DNA of 64,000 nucleotides from Nemania diffusa (taxonomy: Eukaryota > Ascomycota > Sordariomycetes > Xylariales > Xylariaceae), in contig JBBPUQ010000010.1 of the NCBI GenBank assembly GCA_038501195.1, positions 1,133,501 to 1,197,500 on the forward strand. Reading direction: 5' to 3'. Under the pieces are notes generated by a model that saw only the letters and a list, made by a program, of their open reading frames with translations, did no database searches and was not told the DNA's origin. Position 1 is the stretch's first letter. Each line of letters begins with the position of its first letter. This document shows, piece by piece, positions 1 through 13,861 of the stretch. The position numbers and the translations under genes were made by a program.

Positions 1-3000
1 TAGCGTAGTGCCCGTTACTACACTACAGTCTAAATACCTAGATGTCTTATGCGAACAAAATAGTGTTGCTGTATTTAGTTCAGGTCGTGCACCCGAAGTT
101 TATGCGCACCAGGAAAAGAGACCTACTTGATTATGTATGCATGCATATACCGTTCTACCTTTTTACCTCCGAGTCAGACATCTTTCAACTACCTAGGCAC
201 AGCCTTATATATGCATTTGTGCAACACGCTACGGCAGCACTGAACTTTGCCGATCGTTACCTACCTGGGTAGGGGTAGGTAGCCATAAAGGTTGTATCAA
301 ACTGTTTATTGCCAACGGCAGTGGTCTGCATACCTTCAGGTTTCAGGTGATGCGCCGCAGGGATTTTTATTATTATTATTTATCGATATAGGGCCTTAAG
401 TAGTTTCTCAGAGAGACCCGATAGAGTCATGGTGCGTGCACCGGTCGTCAAAGTTAGTACAAAAGTAGGTAGGAAAGTAGGTAGTGTTGACTGCCAAGTT
501 ATTAGACGCTGTAAAACTCGATCTCAGATTCGGTGCAGAACTCTAGCTAACCCTATGTACACTGCAAACTTACTAGCGTGTAGAATATCCGCGGAATAAT
601 ACCTACAGTAGCGTATTAGGTCAGATCTTTGAGAATAAGTACCTATCATAAAGAGCTTATGTAGGGGGGCTAGATAAGTACGTGCACAGGTGAGTGGTCG
701 GCGGGTCATCAGGCGCCTGACCAAATCGATCTAGCGGCCACCCGGGGTCATGCCATGTCCAGGGTTGATGTCATATCTGAAGTCATCGCCAATGTCAGAT
801 TCCTAAAAAACCTCCCTAGTTCAGCTTGTGTTCCGACCTAACACCTCCACATCGCACCCGGCAGGCGACAGGCACCGCTTTTCTGAACTCTTCATTCCGC
901 TTCTTCCTCTTGTTCCTTTTTTTCTTCCATATTATCGCTACAACTACTATCCCAGAGTCGTCAGTATCTACTCGGTCAGCTTACAAACATATAGTATGTA
1001 CAGCATAGGAGGTGCATTCGCAGACGACAGAAAACCTCTACCGATAACGTTGCATGGTCGCAACAAAGAGACTTTTCAAGAACATGCTTCTACTTCATGG
1101 TCAACAGCAAAACAGTGGGCATTGTTAATTCCCGTTCCCATGGAAGAATCCACGGTGGTGCAGCTTGGGTTACACATTCCTTATTTGCTCAAGCACTGGT
1201 CTAGCCACCGCTATTCAGCAACACATACTATAGCTTCCACGAGGATGCGGAACAAGACGATAAAGAAGCATTCTTCCCTCCTTCTCTTTCTATCGCGGTT
1301 TGCTTTCCTCTATGAGCTAGAGCCTGGAGCTGTGACCATCAGGTTTTTGACTAGGAGTTGAATTCCATTAGTGCACATAGCAGGCATAGCGTAGCGTGGC
1401 CTCCATGCAGGGATATTCTGCTAAATGCACTGGTGCTCGGGGCGGATCGTCCATGTGGTTGGCTGAAACAACAGTTTCTCGTGTCCATTTTTGGCGTCTG
1501 GTTCGAGTGGGCCACGGATCTGACCATCTTGGGTCCACAGCTTCGGACTTTTACAAAGCCATTGCTCGCCTAGTGTAGGTATCTAAGCTACTACCTCGAC
1601 GGCGAGAAATGGTGGTATGGTAGTGTACAGGCCAGCACAGCCCCAAAGGCCCCGGCCCCGAGACATTGACTGTAAGTAAGTAAAGTGAAAGCCGTTCAAT
1701 TCATCGATACCACTACCTACAGTTGTTGAGCACACTAAGCTAGTAGCCGCTATCCCTGTGTTATACCAAAACAAGGTCCCTATGCCTCCTTGCTTAGGCC
1801 TTACTGAGGATAACCTACAGTATAACACGAAAAGGGATAACTGCCTCGGCAGACTACCTAGGTCAGATCAGGTAGCTGGTAGGATGCAAGAAGCTGATAC
1901 ACTGATCAATGTGAAGACTATAGTGTATGTAGATCAGCCTCTGCCTTCGGGTCACCTTGCCCATTGTTGCATGCATGGTATTCATCAAAACCTCACTATC
2001 CACAAAATTTAAACATTTTGAGGCGACCAACACGAGACAACGCGTCAATATAAACTCTACTCGTGCTCAATTTGACACAAAAACGTGCCAGACAAAACAG
2101 GGACGGCGAGTCTCATGAATAAGGTGTGGCAGTGCTGGCATGCAAAGCTTATTACGCGCCCAGACCACAACTACTTGTAATGCTCCAAAATCTCGACCAA
2201 CCTCATCAGATGATGGAAACTATGCTATAGACATGGAAAAGTTTTTGTACCCTAACTACCTACTGTAGATACCCAAGCCACATACAGAGTACAGAGTGTT
2301 ATCTAGTTACTTAGTATGTAGGCGGACTACCTAGTTCAGTCGGGACAAAACTCCGACAACAGAACCCTGACTAGCATCCTGGTTTGCTCTGTCGCTAGAG
2401 CGGTTAAGCCGTGCTTACCGCAGTGGGTATCAAGTTAAGCAGAAGAGCACAGGGAATTAGGTATACCTATTAAGTCCAGGTACTGCGTATGTCGATAATC
2501 TGCGCTGCAGGTGCAGTGGTGTAGCGTACCCAATCTGTATTACATGCGCCCAGCAAAACATCTAAGAGCTCGAAATACAACGTTCCATGATCTTCAACAT
2601 AAGCCCCACTTGACCCCCTTTTCTCATTAATATTCACTAGGTAGATATATGCTCGTATACGTCTTTATGCCATGCATATGCATATACGCCGTAACCGAGC
2701 CACCCGCATGCTGCAGGACAACTGCCTAATGTAAGTACAGTTGTGCAGTGTGGATGATGTGACTACTAATCGGGGTTAGGTTCGATTCCTAACAGCGCTA
2801 AGTGGTCTTCGCCTTTTAGCTCATCTAGTACCATGTATACCTGCATGGATGAAATCGATCCGTGGTTCAATCCTCCCCCACACCATCAAATAATAATGAC
2901 GTTTGCTAATTATCAACCCTCCGTGGTTATATCTCTTCATAATTTTCTTCTTGGCAAAACTGTGACCGCATACTGAACAAGCCCTCTCCTGCCGTTTTGC

Positions 3001-6000
3001 AACAGTGGACCTACCTCCGCATAATCCATCTGCACTTACAGCATCCTTTCCCACTTGTACAGTAGAGAGTTGTCATTCTACACTCGCAAATGTCGCGCAT
3101 CATCCCATCCTATTGCACCGACTTAGCCGTTTATATCTGACTCGGCCCGGGGCCCGGGCTATTTTGCCCTCTTTCTCTATCAGCTCCTCTGCCACGTATG
3201 AGTACTAGTATGATGCACAATAGGCTCCTTCCCAAGGGATTGGTCGATGCTGCTGCGTGCCGCCAGTCACAAGTCTGCATGAGCTCTTTGTGAGCTCTGC
3301 ATGAGGGAGCGGTGAACGAATAAGCTGCAAAGCAGTTGTGGGCTACATCGAGCCAAAGCTCAGGTGGTGGAGGGGTTCCTGAACGGTTCATTGGTGATAG
3401 ATCCTGGGCTTCTGCAAGACATGCATTGAGGCATTCTGTAGAGCACCGCACTGCGCTAGCAACTATGCTAGTGTAGTTTAGGCACGCTACTGCGTTGAAA
3501 GATGGTGTCAAGGGTTCTTCTGCTGGTTCTGTTGGCCATCTTGGTTTCCGTTTCCACGCAGTATAGATTTTGGCTTCACTATTAGGCTTCGTGGCATGAT
3601 GCTATTCCCTCTTCAACCCGACTACAACATTGCTATTTTTGATGTCGTACCATATCCCCAGATATTCTTCATTTTGCCTTCCTTTTCCCCATATCACAGC
3701 AGCTCTGTAACGATCAGGTGGCGCGAAAGAACCAGCAGCATCGAGCAGGACGGCAAAGAACGGCAAAGGCCGAGGAGCCGAGGGTGGCCCTAGCGAATGA
3801 TTCTCACAAGGGACCCATGCAGGTTTCTCGAAAAATCCTACCAAGTTCGGCCTAGTGCCTACTGGGGTCAAGCCCTAGAGAACCATGACGATCCATGGAA
3901 TGTTTTTCTCTCTGAAGCTAAAGAATGCGAGCAGCCGATTTGCTGGAAAAGCTAGTCGTGAGTCCTAAAATTAGAGATTACTTAATCATCCCTGACCGAG
4001 TCCCTGGTAAGCGAGGACCCAAGAACCCAATCTTGCCCAACCTCTCTAAACACCACGTGCAAGTGACGGAGGTGCAGAGACATACATGCATATCACTCAG
4101 GTGGTTGGTTGGTCGGTTCAAGGTGTGTTGTATACAGAGCAGAGCATAGGAACAAAAGATCCGGCTGGCGTCGCATAAAAACCACAAGTGATTGATTTCA
4201 AGATGTGAGAATTTCGAATCCAGATCTAACCGTCACGTGCGTTTCCCCTTCACTCGATACTTGATATCAAGACACCACCTACTACAGTAAGTAAGTATGC
4301 TCTTATTAATGCTAGGAGTCGGTGTACACAATCCATGCTCAAAATTATTACTATGGAAAGCCAAACAGCAAAAGTCACATGGCCTTGAAGCGGGGTGGGA
4401 TTCCTCGCGAAACCCGACAGCGAAGCCACAGCGTATACCCCAATAGCACTGTACCCTACGTTGTGTAAGGCGAAGGAACTTGATGTGGAATATTCTACTA
4501 TGCGTACCCATCTCATCACATTCCACATCGTGCCACTAGCCCTCGGTACTTGCCTAAGCACCCCCGGTTATCCGCTCTTCTTGAGGGTCCCGACCTCGCC
4601 GGAACACAAATGGTCCCTAAAAGAACCGATGGGATAAGCCGGCTGCTCTTCCATGCAGGATGTTATAGTCTATCGTTGTGGTACTGATTAAAGATAAGTA
4701 ACGTTGACTCTGTTATAGAACCTGTTGCTTTCGAATGGGCTGATTTTGTACGCCAAAGTCGTCAAGCAGCGTTCAAATATTGGCGGCCAGACTCCGAACT
4801 CGGGGTTATATTTCCCCAATATGGATTCTGTGATTGGCTCGTTCGACATCATTCTAGTCACGAGAAGAAGATTCGTTCGCTACCTACTAAGCCTCTATGC
4901 GAACACTCGACCATGCATTACATATTTGAAATTTTAGGCATGGTTTGCATAACACCCCAGGTGCTTTCTGCATTCCTGCCCTCGAACGGAAGTGAGACTA
5001 CGCATTCTTGGCGGCCTAGAATACCATAATCTCCTATCCTACCAGTGTGAAAACCGGAAAGATTTATGCAACGTCTGACAATTGGTTCCTAGCCACCTAA
5101 ACCAACCCCTTGCCTTCCAACAACCATCAATTAATGCATCGTGCTTTGAGGGTGGCGCTGCATTATCCAGCCAGTAGCGGCAGCGCCTACGCCGCACAGA
5201 AGCATAGCCACCACCTCTCACAGGGCCTTTCTATTCTAATTGGCCAGAGACTAGGTGCTGTAACCTCTTCCGTCATCTCAGAGCATTATGGATATCACTC
5301 TGACAAAGAGAGCCGCCGACACGGCGCCGAGGGTCCCGACAATGATCTCGGCCCTATTACATGCCGTTCTGTACTCCGGTGTCCGACGGAGATGCGTTTC
5401 TCACATGACCGGTAAGAAAATGATTTCCGCTCCGAATGCAGGAAGAACCTTATAATAGATACCTATTCAACTATACAAATATCGGTATTACCAGCCCATA
5501 AGAGAATCATAAACACGTGACTTCATGTACGATTGTGCATCAAGATAAACGCCTTTCTGCATATAGGTACGCTACAACCTCCGAGGCAGGGGTATTCATA
5601 GTATGGTATAACTGGATTAACCTGTCTACTCTCTAGGCAGCTATAATAATAACCTTCATGAGACTCGTAGAAACTCGCAGAACGATAGTCACACGGTGCA
5701 TTTTACCCGTGTCATTCACAGTAGTCGAGTCAACAGAGGAGCACAAGTAGACTAGAAAGCGTGTCGAGAATTTCTACCCTATGTCTTTCCTCCACGTTTC
5801 TAGTAAGCACTTGAATATACTTACGCAGAATAGATCAGCAGGACCAAACACTATTTTAGAATCCAGCGTGTTCTCTTGTAATTGCGTATTTACTAACACG
5901 AACAGCGTACCACTCAATTCTCGGATTCGAGTGTATCGCGAGTCAAGTGGGGGTTATTATTAGATGTCTCTAGAGTGCCGAACCCCATCCAGGCCAGCCT

Positions 6001-8672
6001 TACTTCCCGCCGAAGTGTTACCGCCTAGAAAACCCTAATTCTAGGCAAGACATGGTATGTTTTTTCCAAGTACCTACTAGCCCTGACTCAAGTTGTTTTT
6101 CCTGTGCGATTAGCGGCGGATATAGTCCCACAGGTTAGTTGTTTGATTCACGGTCTAAAAACTGCTTAGCAGCACGTGTCGGGAAGAACTAATAGTAGAG
6201 AATTTTTTATTCATGTCTATCCTTGAAAAGAAGGGTCCGGTTTAAGACAAGAGACTTCGGGTTGTATGCAGTAGCGTCCGAGTTCGAGATATCCGTGCAT
6301 ACTGCCCCCCCTCTTTAGATTGTTTCATAGTTTTCTTATTACTGAGGCTATGGATGGATCAGCTGTAATGCCGCAGATCAGCACTCCGCGATGTTCTTAG
6401 TGTAAGGCGACCATCATCTACTGTTGTGACAACGTTTGTTATTGACCCCCTGGAATATCAAAGTAGTATTGAGCTACCCCACCTGAAAATAAGCACCCGT
6501 TTAACGACCTATTAGAGTTCTAACCACCGCGACGCAGACTATTCGCGTCATCCACAGTAGCACCAACGGTAAATCGCAGACCCCAGAGATAGGAATCTGT
6601 GGTTACGCATAGACACACTCGGTAGTTAATGAACTAGTTGTGGTAGTGTAGAGCTTTAGCCATGAAGAAAAGAAATGTAGCCTACCAGCTCGAAGGACCG
6701 AACGGTTTCCATGGTGCAATGGCCTCGGCACACTACCTACTTTGGTGCAAGGCCTTGGCAGATCCGGAGCCATCCTGCAGCGCCGGCGACCCGCAACGGG
6801 GGACCGGCATCCCCGACAGATTTGATTTGCTGCCTGGACAAATCGGGTAGCTTTCTGGAAGGGGCGCGGAAGCATCTGAGACCCTATCTTCAGTATCTAG
6901 CCCGCCGCTTGGTACGCTAGTCTACGACCTATCCACAAACGCGATAGATTTTGCACGTACCGAGGCTTTCCCCCGAGGAATTTTAAACGCGCCGGCGTTT
7001 GGCAGGGCGATTGATGACCTCATGGGTCCAGCGCTAGGGCCCCCCTGTAGGGAGGCGGCTAACACTGGAGAACGGCGGTTTTAGTCCAACTGTATTCTGT
7101 AGCGACAGCCCCAAAGCGGTAGTATTTTTCAAGAAAATCGACCAGGGGGGTCGGTGCCATCCCATCACCCATCAGTGATCACCCATCAGCCGAATTATCG
7201 CGTTGGGCGGCTGCGGCGGATCGAATGGTTGACCCATCGCATTGACTGACACCTATAAGTACAATACTTAGACTGCCATTTCATTATGCATGCATGCTAG
7301 TTGTCGCTAGACTCCCTCCCTACATAGTACCTAACCTACCTAATGTACCCAACAGGCCCTATCTACAGTACACTGGGTAGGTACCTTAGCTAGGTACCTA
7401 CCTCCTATACGTACTTACGCATAGCATAGGTGGCTGTTCAGCGGCTGTTCGCGTAAGCGGGCGACATGGTCTTGCTCCCTACCAGTCCCTACCCAAGACA
7501 CGCCCGCGGAGTGGTATAACGGGATTTGATTGGCGTGTCAATGGGGCGGCAAATAAGACCGAAGGACCATGGGGATCGATCTCGCGGTCAGAATTACGGT
7601 CGGGGGTCTCAATGCACGCACGCCCCAGCTTCAGCCAGCCCTGAACAATCTGTCTGTAACGAACTTCCCGTAGCGCATGTTACGTGACTTGGATCTGCCA
7701 ACCCAACAAGAGCACAGCCGCCCCGTCGGGGTCAAGAATAATAAAACCAAATATTAAGAAACAAAGGAGAAAGGGAGAAAGGGAAAAAAGGAGAAAAATA
7801 GCACCGTGCGTCATATACTGTATCCCTAGGGCTATTATTGTACCGAGAGTTCCGATAGGCGTCATTATGAGTGCCGCTCTAAGATTAGCGCCTCTTTTTC
7901 TTCTCTGCAAGTAACTATCTACAGTACTAATTGGTACCTAGACTCTACGTGTAGCGAGAGGTTCTTGTACGTATGTATGTCCCTTCGCATGATTTCTCTA
8001 CCGAGTGTATTACATACCTATCTCAAGTGCTTTACTTACACTATAAACCCTGCAACGACAACGCACGGTAATCAGGCGCACCTATGTAGGCCATGTCGAC
8101 GGTACCTAACATAGTATTTACTATGCGTACAGGCGGTGAACAACAGCAGACCAGTTGCCCTCGGCATTGTATTGAAGCAAATAGCGGCGAATGTGGCCTG
8201 ACAGACGAAAAGTAACCGCACCGTGGCCAAAGCAACGTTAACAATGCTCACTACACATACATACATAGTACTAAGATCAACCCCGAGCGATGACCTCCGC
8301 AACTCCGGCCCGGCATTGACATCGCCTGCTTCTGTATGCTCTAGCAAGCCATATAATTATAGATAATCCGGCGATAGGTACGGGGAGCGCGCCTGCGCTT
8401 GGCTAGCACCGGGATCTGTCCCAGGATAGCGACCGTGTTTGCGCTGTAATGCCAAATAATAAATTGCATCTTGTGGCTATGGCTATTTGGCGCGAAAGGC
8501 TAGCCGTTACGCTATGTAGTGTAGGTAATGCCACATCCCTAGATAGGGCAAAGTTGGCAGACGGCATAATATACACAGATAGGGCTAGCCCACGACGGCG
8601 CTTATAACCCTTTGCGCGTAGTAGTAGTAATCACAACCCATGCCTATAGTCGACTACGGGGAGCTTCTGACA
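1..8672. other. Gene-poor region, no convincing gene
   Basis: I find no reading frame that looks like protein: the open frames are short, overlap on both strands, and show no domain motif or plausible splice partner. Seen here are repeated short TACCTACC/GGTAGGTA tracts (for example about 260-285, 465-482 and 7325-7405), a T-arm-like hairpin at 2776-2792, and a purine-rich stretch at about 7740-7802. Base composition is ordinary and not strongly RIP-like. Degraded transposon sequence is possible but cannot be shown by eye. Confidence 0.5.
2776..2792 (+). other. tRNA T-arm-like hairpin (isolated B box)
   Basis: A 5-bp stem (TTAGG/CCTAA) encloses the 7-base loop TTCGATT, and GGTTCGATTCC at 2779-2789 fits the RNA polymerase III B-box consensus exactly. 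The following CAGCGCT could be a 3' acceptor strand, but the matching 5' strand is absent and the spacing is too short for a complete tRNA. It is best read as a tRNA relic, a piece of a tRNA-derived SINE, or chance. Confidence 0.2.
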
Positions 8673-8900
8673 CTAGCGGCGCTTCAACACTTCTCCAAGC
8701 GCGTCCGATGAGGCAGGTAATTTGTCCAATACTTGCGTGATATTGAGATCTTCGTTACCCAACAGATTCAATATCCTGTCCTCACACACGCCGTTTGCCT
8801 CAGCCTTGACACCGACTAGGCTAATCTGATCAATGCCGCCGGTTTGAAGAGCTTGGAAACGGGCAGGTATGTGAGATCCGCAACTAATAACGGACGAGGA
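8673..8900 (-). pseudogene. Relic of an unidentified coding exon (C-terminal part)
   Basis: On the minus strand, one frame stays open from a stop at about 8901-8903 to a TAG at 8673-8675. Its translation has protein-like composition, with segments such as ARFQALQTGGIDQISLVGVK, AEANGVCEDRILNLLGNEDL and DALGEVLKRR. There is no in-frame ATG, so it can only be a 3' exon or a fragment; no upstream exon is evident. I do not recognise the family. A second frame over the first half gives an alternative short peptide, so the coding interpretation is moderate at best. Confidence 0.3.
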
Positions 8901-11419
8901 TTATCAATATACGGCTTATTTCGCTGCAGTCAGCGTCTGTCTGCCTCGCGCCGGGGAGCATCGGCGTGCCCTTGACTCCGAGGTCAAAACAACCTCGGCC
9001 AGTAGTAGTACTCTTGATATTGCCATCATTGAACCATGTAACGAATACTGTACGTATTATACGCGCGGGCAGGGTTGTAACACCGCTAAAACAACTCTAA
9101 GATAACCTGAAGCTACGTAGTAAAACATTGCTAGGAATACTGTAAATAGCGTACCATAGTTAAGGGCGAGGCGGTGAGGTGGCTCATTAAAGCTTATGAT
9201 AACGTACTGTTGATAGGGCCGAAATCAGCTTATTAGGGGGAATGTTACGACCAGACGATTTTTAGAGTTAAGTACAATTATGTCATAGAAAAGAACTACG
9301 GCAGTTAGTCTGACAAACTTCTAAGAGTTTAATGCTGTCAGGTAAGGTACTTGACTGTATGTGGTTGGCTATACGCGCTTATGGTCTTGAAAGTGATGGA
9401 CTACAATGGTTTCAATGATGGCAGTCACATAAGACTAATAATTGAGGAACGGAATGAAAGTTCATTAAACGGTGATAAGTATAGGTCTATATTATAACGG
9501 TCTAAAAGGGTGGAATTCCATCAACTCGCGGGGCTTCGTAATTACTGAGATAGCTTACGGTTGGAAATGCAATTGATGGATATAACAGCGATGTAGTCCT
9601 GTATTAGTCTTTCAATTGGATAATGATTGAGCTTGACAAAGGCTCTACGGACATGGACTATACCTCTTTCTTCAAGTTTTATCTTGATATAAAATATCCT
9701 ACATGAATGGTTATATTTTGATTTATGGTACAGATTCCCTTTTTATAGTAGTAATACAATTAAGAGCACGAAGCCGTAAACTTTAAGAATTGTTGTGTAA
9801 TGAAACAATAAGGTCCTGTCCCTGGACGGCCTACTGTATTGTAGGTTTATTTATTTTCTATAGGAAACCACAAGGAATAAGCGCAACTCTATCAGCCTTA
9901 GTTAGAGTCTCCCATGTCTTGATCTCTTCTGTCCTCTTCTTGCATGTATGTCGAGACCCTTCTTGAACCACGCCACCGATTCCTCACGCAGCCCCTAAAC
10001 TTCTAAATAGCGGGTATAGAAACAGGCTTCTCTCTATGTCGCATTCGTACATGGAGCTATCAGTCGAATGTGTGAGGCCCTCGTAAAACAAGTCACTCCT
10101 ATTCCTGTTAGTCAACAACTGACTTGATTGCGCAAGTTTGTTACCTGAGGTTGTGTAAGCCCAAGCTATTTAATATTAGCAAAGAAGTGTCGTTCAGCTT
10201 TTTGCACCTACAGAGGTTGTTGAAATAGCCATAGCTACTTTAAAGTCGCCCAGGTCCGCGCGCATGTATCGTAGCGCCTAAGCACTTTAACCTACCGCCT
10301 CTACGCTTATACAAACCTTTATGTTATTAAGTTTACTAGATTGCAAATTTCTTGAGCAGCGTAGCGATTTCAAGAACCTTCAGATCACCAATGAAGGTCG
10401 TGAATTCCTGTACTACTCTCGGCGGTATTCCAGGCTTAGCTTCAGCTTATGCTCTCCTTTATTATGCTATGGCATTACATCCGGACATCGGGCTCTTTAC
10501 CGAGGCCACTTCAGATATAGCAGGGCGTATACGCAACCATACAGATGTCCCATCGTAAGAACTATTGCTTGAAGCTGTCATTGGGGGTAATTGTAGTACT
10601 AACTCCTGGCTGCCTCGAAAAGGGGGAGGTGAGTGGCGACAAGAGACATTATATTGATTAAAGTATTTTATGAGAAAAGGGGAACACTCTATAAGTCTTA
10701 GAGCTGTTTAGACATAACACATTAGGATTTGAATGCAAGTTAGTTTCTTTATCGGGGAGAGAAAAAATTACGCTAAGTCGTAGGGATATATCGCAATGTA
10801 TACTACCAACCCTCGATAACGGCTGTCCGAGTTGAACTTGGACGGGGAGTATCCCCTTGTTGCCTTCAAGACTAGCAACAAGACTTCAACCAACCCCTCT
10901 GCCGGCACACGTATACTGCATTGAGAGTGATATCCACATACATATTACATACCGCGGCCCCCCTGAGGTTTTGGTCACCTGACCGGCAACACTCCAGGTT
11001 TAGGCAGACTTTTATCCGACTAGGCCTCCAGTGATCGATCCTATAGGGATCCAATAGAAGACATTCGTCTTCGGATATGTCAATACATTGTGGATATTGT
11101 AAAATGCCATCTAGCAAATCATAGGAAGCCACATATCCGTGAGCAAAAACGAAGGGGCCAGACAACGACTATTATGTCTACCTAGTCGTCCGAGAAGAGA
11201 AAGTAAAATGTTTCCATTAACTACAGAATATCACTGTTTACTATTATTCCAATATCCTCAGTAAAATACTTCGGCAGCCATTGAACCTCCCTACCTGCAT
11301 ATAGCTCAACCATTACCTACCTAGGCAGGTAATGTAGGTAATGTTGCCACAGTTACCTAGCGGCCAAGGACCTTGCATTCCCTAGGTACTTATAGCAAAC
11401 TAGTGTGCCGTTTCCTTAA
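8901..11419. other. Gene-poor region, possibly decayed sequence
   Basis: Moderately AT-rich sequence with only short open frames. A 97-residue minus-strand frame at about 10872-11165 begins at TTG and has no recognisable motif or partner exon. TACCTACC-type tracts recur at about 11290-11345. Old transposon or pseudogene material is possible, but no terminal repeats were found. Confidence 0.4.
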
Positions 11420-11499
11420 CCAACGTAGTCTAATGGTCTAAGAGTATGAACAGCTGTGTCATAACTCGAAAACTATGGGTTCAAATCCCATCACGACCA
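11420..11499 (+). ncRNA. tRNA-like / RNA polymerase III promoter-like sequence
   Basis: An A-box match (TAGTCTAATGG, 11426-11436) is followed about 40 bases later by a B box within a perfect T arm: ATGGG/CCCAT stem around TTCAAAT at 11475-11491. Then comes CACGACC plus A, as expected for a 3' acceptor strand and discriminator. The 5' acceptor strand that should pair with CACGACC is not present, and the anticodon region (TATGA...TCATA) encloses nine rather than seven bases. It is therefore probably a pseudo-tRNA or the head of a tRNA-derived SINE rather than a working tRNA gene. It lies just upstream of the first HET gene. Confidence 0.3.
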
Positions 11500-11623
11500 G
11501 GTTATGTGGGAAACTGGGGGGAACCAATGCTATATGCAGATGCAACTAGTTCTGATACGTTGGAGCACTAAGCCACTTGGACTCATTGGTTATCTGAGAC
11601 TATTAGACTACATTTTTGCCAAT

Positions 11624-13861
11624 ATGCCTAAAAGTACGGACAACAAGACCAGGCGGTCTCACCTTTGCGACTCATGCCGCCTGACGGTTACCCAACTATT
11701 GCAAAAGGCCTCGAAGCAAGACAACTTGCTAGCGTGGGTAGCGCGTATTATCCGGGATGGCCCTCCGGTAGACGACCCAAAGCCAATTCGATACCCAGGA
11801 GATCCATTTTCAGGGGGTAGCTGCTACATCTGCACCAGGACGCGGGGCCTTGTTCGCGGTTTTGGCATGATGTTTGAATACTCTATTACGCAACGCTCTA
11901 TTAGGGTATATCAATCACATATCAGTCGGGGTTTTTGTTTCGCTTTGCAGAAGTCTCCAGGTTTGTAACCACACGCTTTAAACCTCTCATATTGCTGGAC
12001 CTGGTTGACAAGTCACCACCTAGATTTCACTTTATCAGACCAGCGGCTCCGTTTCACAGTAGATGCTGTGTCCGAAAGGTTTTGGACACCCACTAATATT
12101 GTCCTTGCTCGCCGATGGCTGCAGACCTGTCTCATCAAGCACCCAGAATGTACACGGGAGGCCAAATCTACGGCCCCGCGAGAACTACCCGCTCGGCTGA
12201 TTCGGATAGATATTAAGCATGGCGCAGTGCGCGCATGCTTGAAGAAAACCTCAGAATTACTTCCAACAGTCCGATATCTCACCTTGAGCCACCGCTGGGG
12301 TGATAATAAGTTCGTTCTTCTTAACTCAAGAAACCTAGAACAGTTCTTGAAAGGGATCCCGCTCGATGACCCAGAATTCAACCGAACCTTTATCGATGCC
12401 ATGAAAATAACTGCGGACCTTAAATATGAATATATTTGGATCGACAGCCTCTGTATAATTCAGAACGACAATGCGGACTGGGAGGCTGAATGTCCTAGGA
12501 TGGGATTCATTTACCTCAACGGTGACTGCAATCTTTCCGCTAATGGTGTGCTGGGGACTAAGAACGCCATCTTGTGTGATAGAGATCCAATTATTCATAC
12601 TCCAGCGCTCATTAATACGGTGCCGGGTGTGGGGCCTCGATATGTTGTCCACATTCCAGGAGACACACAATCATCCCAGATGCATTCGAAGCAGATATAC
12701 GAACCTCCACTGTTCCAGCGCGGGTGGATCGTCCAAGAGCAAGTGATGGCACCGAGATCTCTCCATTTCATGGAAGATAAGCTTGCCTGGGTGTGTTCGC
12801 AATTCTATGGAACTGAGCTGTGGCCTTTAGGAGTCCCTGAAGGGTGGATAGACTGGGCCCATAGGAATGGGAAGAACATTGTTCGAAGATTACTTGCCTT
12901 CGATGATAAAAGGACAATCTCCATCCCTGAGCCGTCGCTAGACAAGGTGGTGCAATGGGGCTCTCCCTGCCGCCGAGAGCCTCGAGAGCTGCAATTATAC
13001 CCTAATCTATTCGACCCTAATCAGATAGGGTGGTATATCTTGAGCTGGTATTGGCATATTGCCGGTCCTTACACGGCCACACAACTTACAAAATCAGGCG
13101 ATGTGTTGCCTGCTCTGTCGGGCATGGCTACTATTTTCCAGAGGAAGCTTGGCTGTCGCTATTATGCCGGCCACTGGGAGAGCGGCCTCTTGGAGTCCTT
13201 GTTATGGCATATGAATAGGGATGGGAGCCCGAACATGGGGTTAGACTTGCCGACGAATCCGGAACAGAGTCAAGATACCCGTTCCTATGTCGCGCCTACA
13301 TGGTCCTGGGCGTCCAGGAAACTTAATTCGACATCCAAGTTGGACTTTCCCTTTTTGGAGCCAGCGCAACATCGAGCATATAGCCCTGTCTCTGACGTGG
13401 TCGATGTTTCGGTCACGGCTACTACCTCGAATCGACTAGGGGCCGTAAGAGATGGTTACATTGTTATACGTGGTCCTGTGTCCAACTTCGTCGTTGACGA
13501 AGAAGATGACTTAGGATACTATTATATCCGACTCTTCAATAAGTATCCGACCAGGATCAAAATATACGCCGACGACCCGTCGTATCTCTCATACATACTT
13601 AGGACTTATTACCCACCGCAACGGACGAGGTCGTTTCCACCAAGCATCCCCCGGAACTGTGAGATATTCTTGTTGCCATTAACCTGGAAACCGCAGATCC
13701 GGGAGGTACATGGCCTTATACTACTACGAGACCAATGGGGAGCAGATAGTTATGTGCGTGCTGGCAAAGTACTTATCTCTCCTTCGGAGCACTATAACAC
13801 ATTCACCCAAATTCAAACATGGTGGGCAAATGAGCCACAATACTTCATGCGGTTACTTTGA
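11624..13861 (+). CDS. HET-domain (heterokaryon incompatibility-like) protein
   Basis: Two exons, 11624-11960 and 12024-13861, join across a 63-bp GT-AG intron (phase 1) to give 724 residues. The HET block is recognisable: YLTLSHRWG near residue 197, YIWIDSLCIIQND near 248 and RGWIVQEQVMAPR near 345. These match the family's conserved LSYCWG, WIDxLCIxQ and RGWxxQExxxxxR blocks, though HRWG and QEQVM are off-consensus. Upstream, paired CxxC motifs (C15/C18, C67/C70) could bind metal. HET proteins act in non-self recognition and cell death in fungi; a specific role here is unknown. An in-frame ATG at 11504 would lengthen the N-terminus, but the sequence before 11624 lacks family features. The pairing of splice phases and the continuity across the intron support the model. 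Confidence 0.82.

Noticed and set aside
826..1361. Longest open frame (177 codons) in the first kilobases
   Set aside because: Begins at TTG, overlaps a second frame and shows no domain, signal or splice context; low-complexity Phe/Leu stretches look like translated intergenic DNA.
3131..3511. 126-codon minus-strand open frame
   Set aside because: Pro/Cys/Ser-rich composition without motifs and no supporting neighbour exons.
10872..11165. 97-codon minus-strand frame with several Cys
   Set aside because: Starts at TTG, no recognisable motif, no clean splice partner; kept as part of the decayed region.
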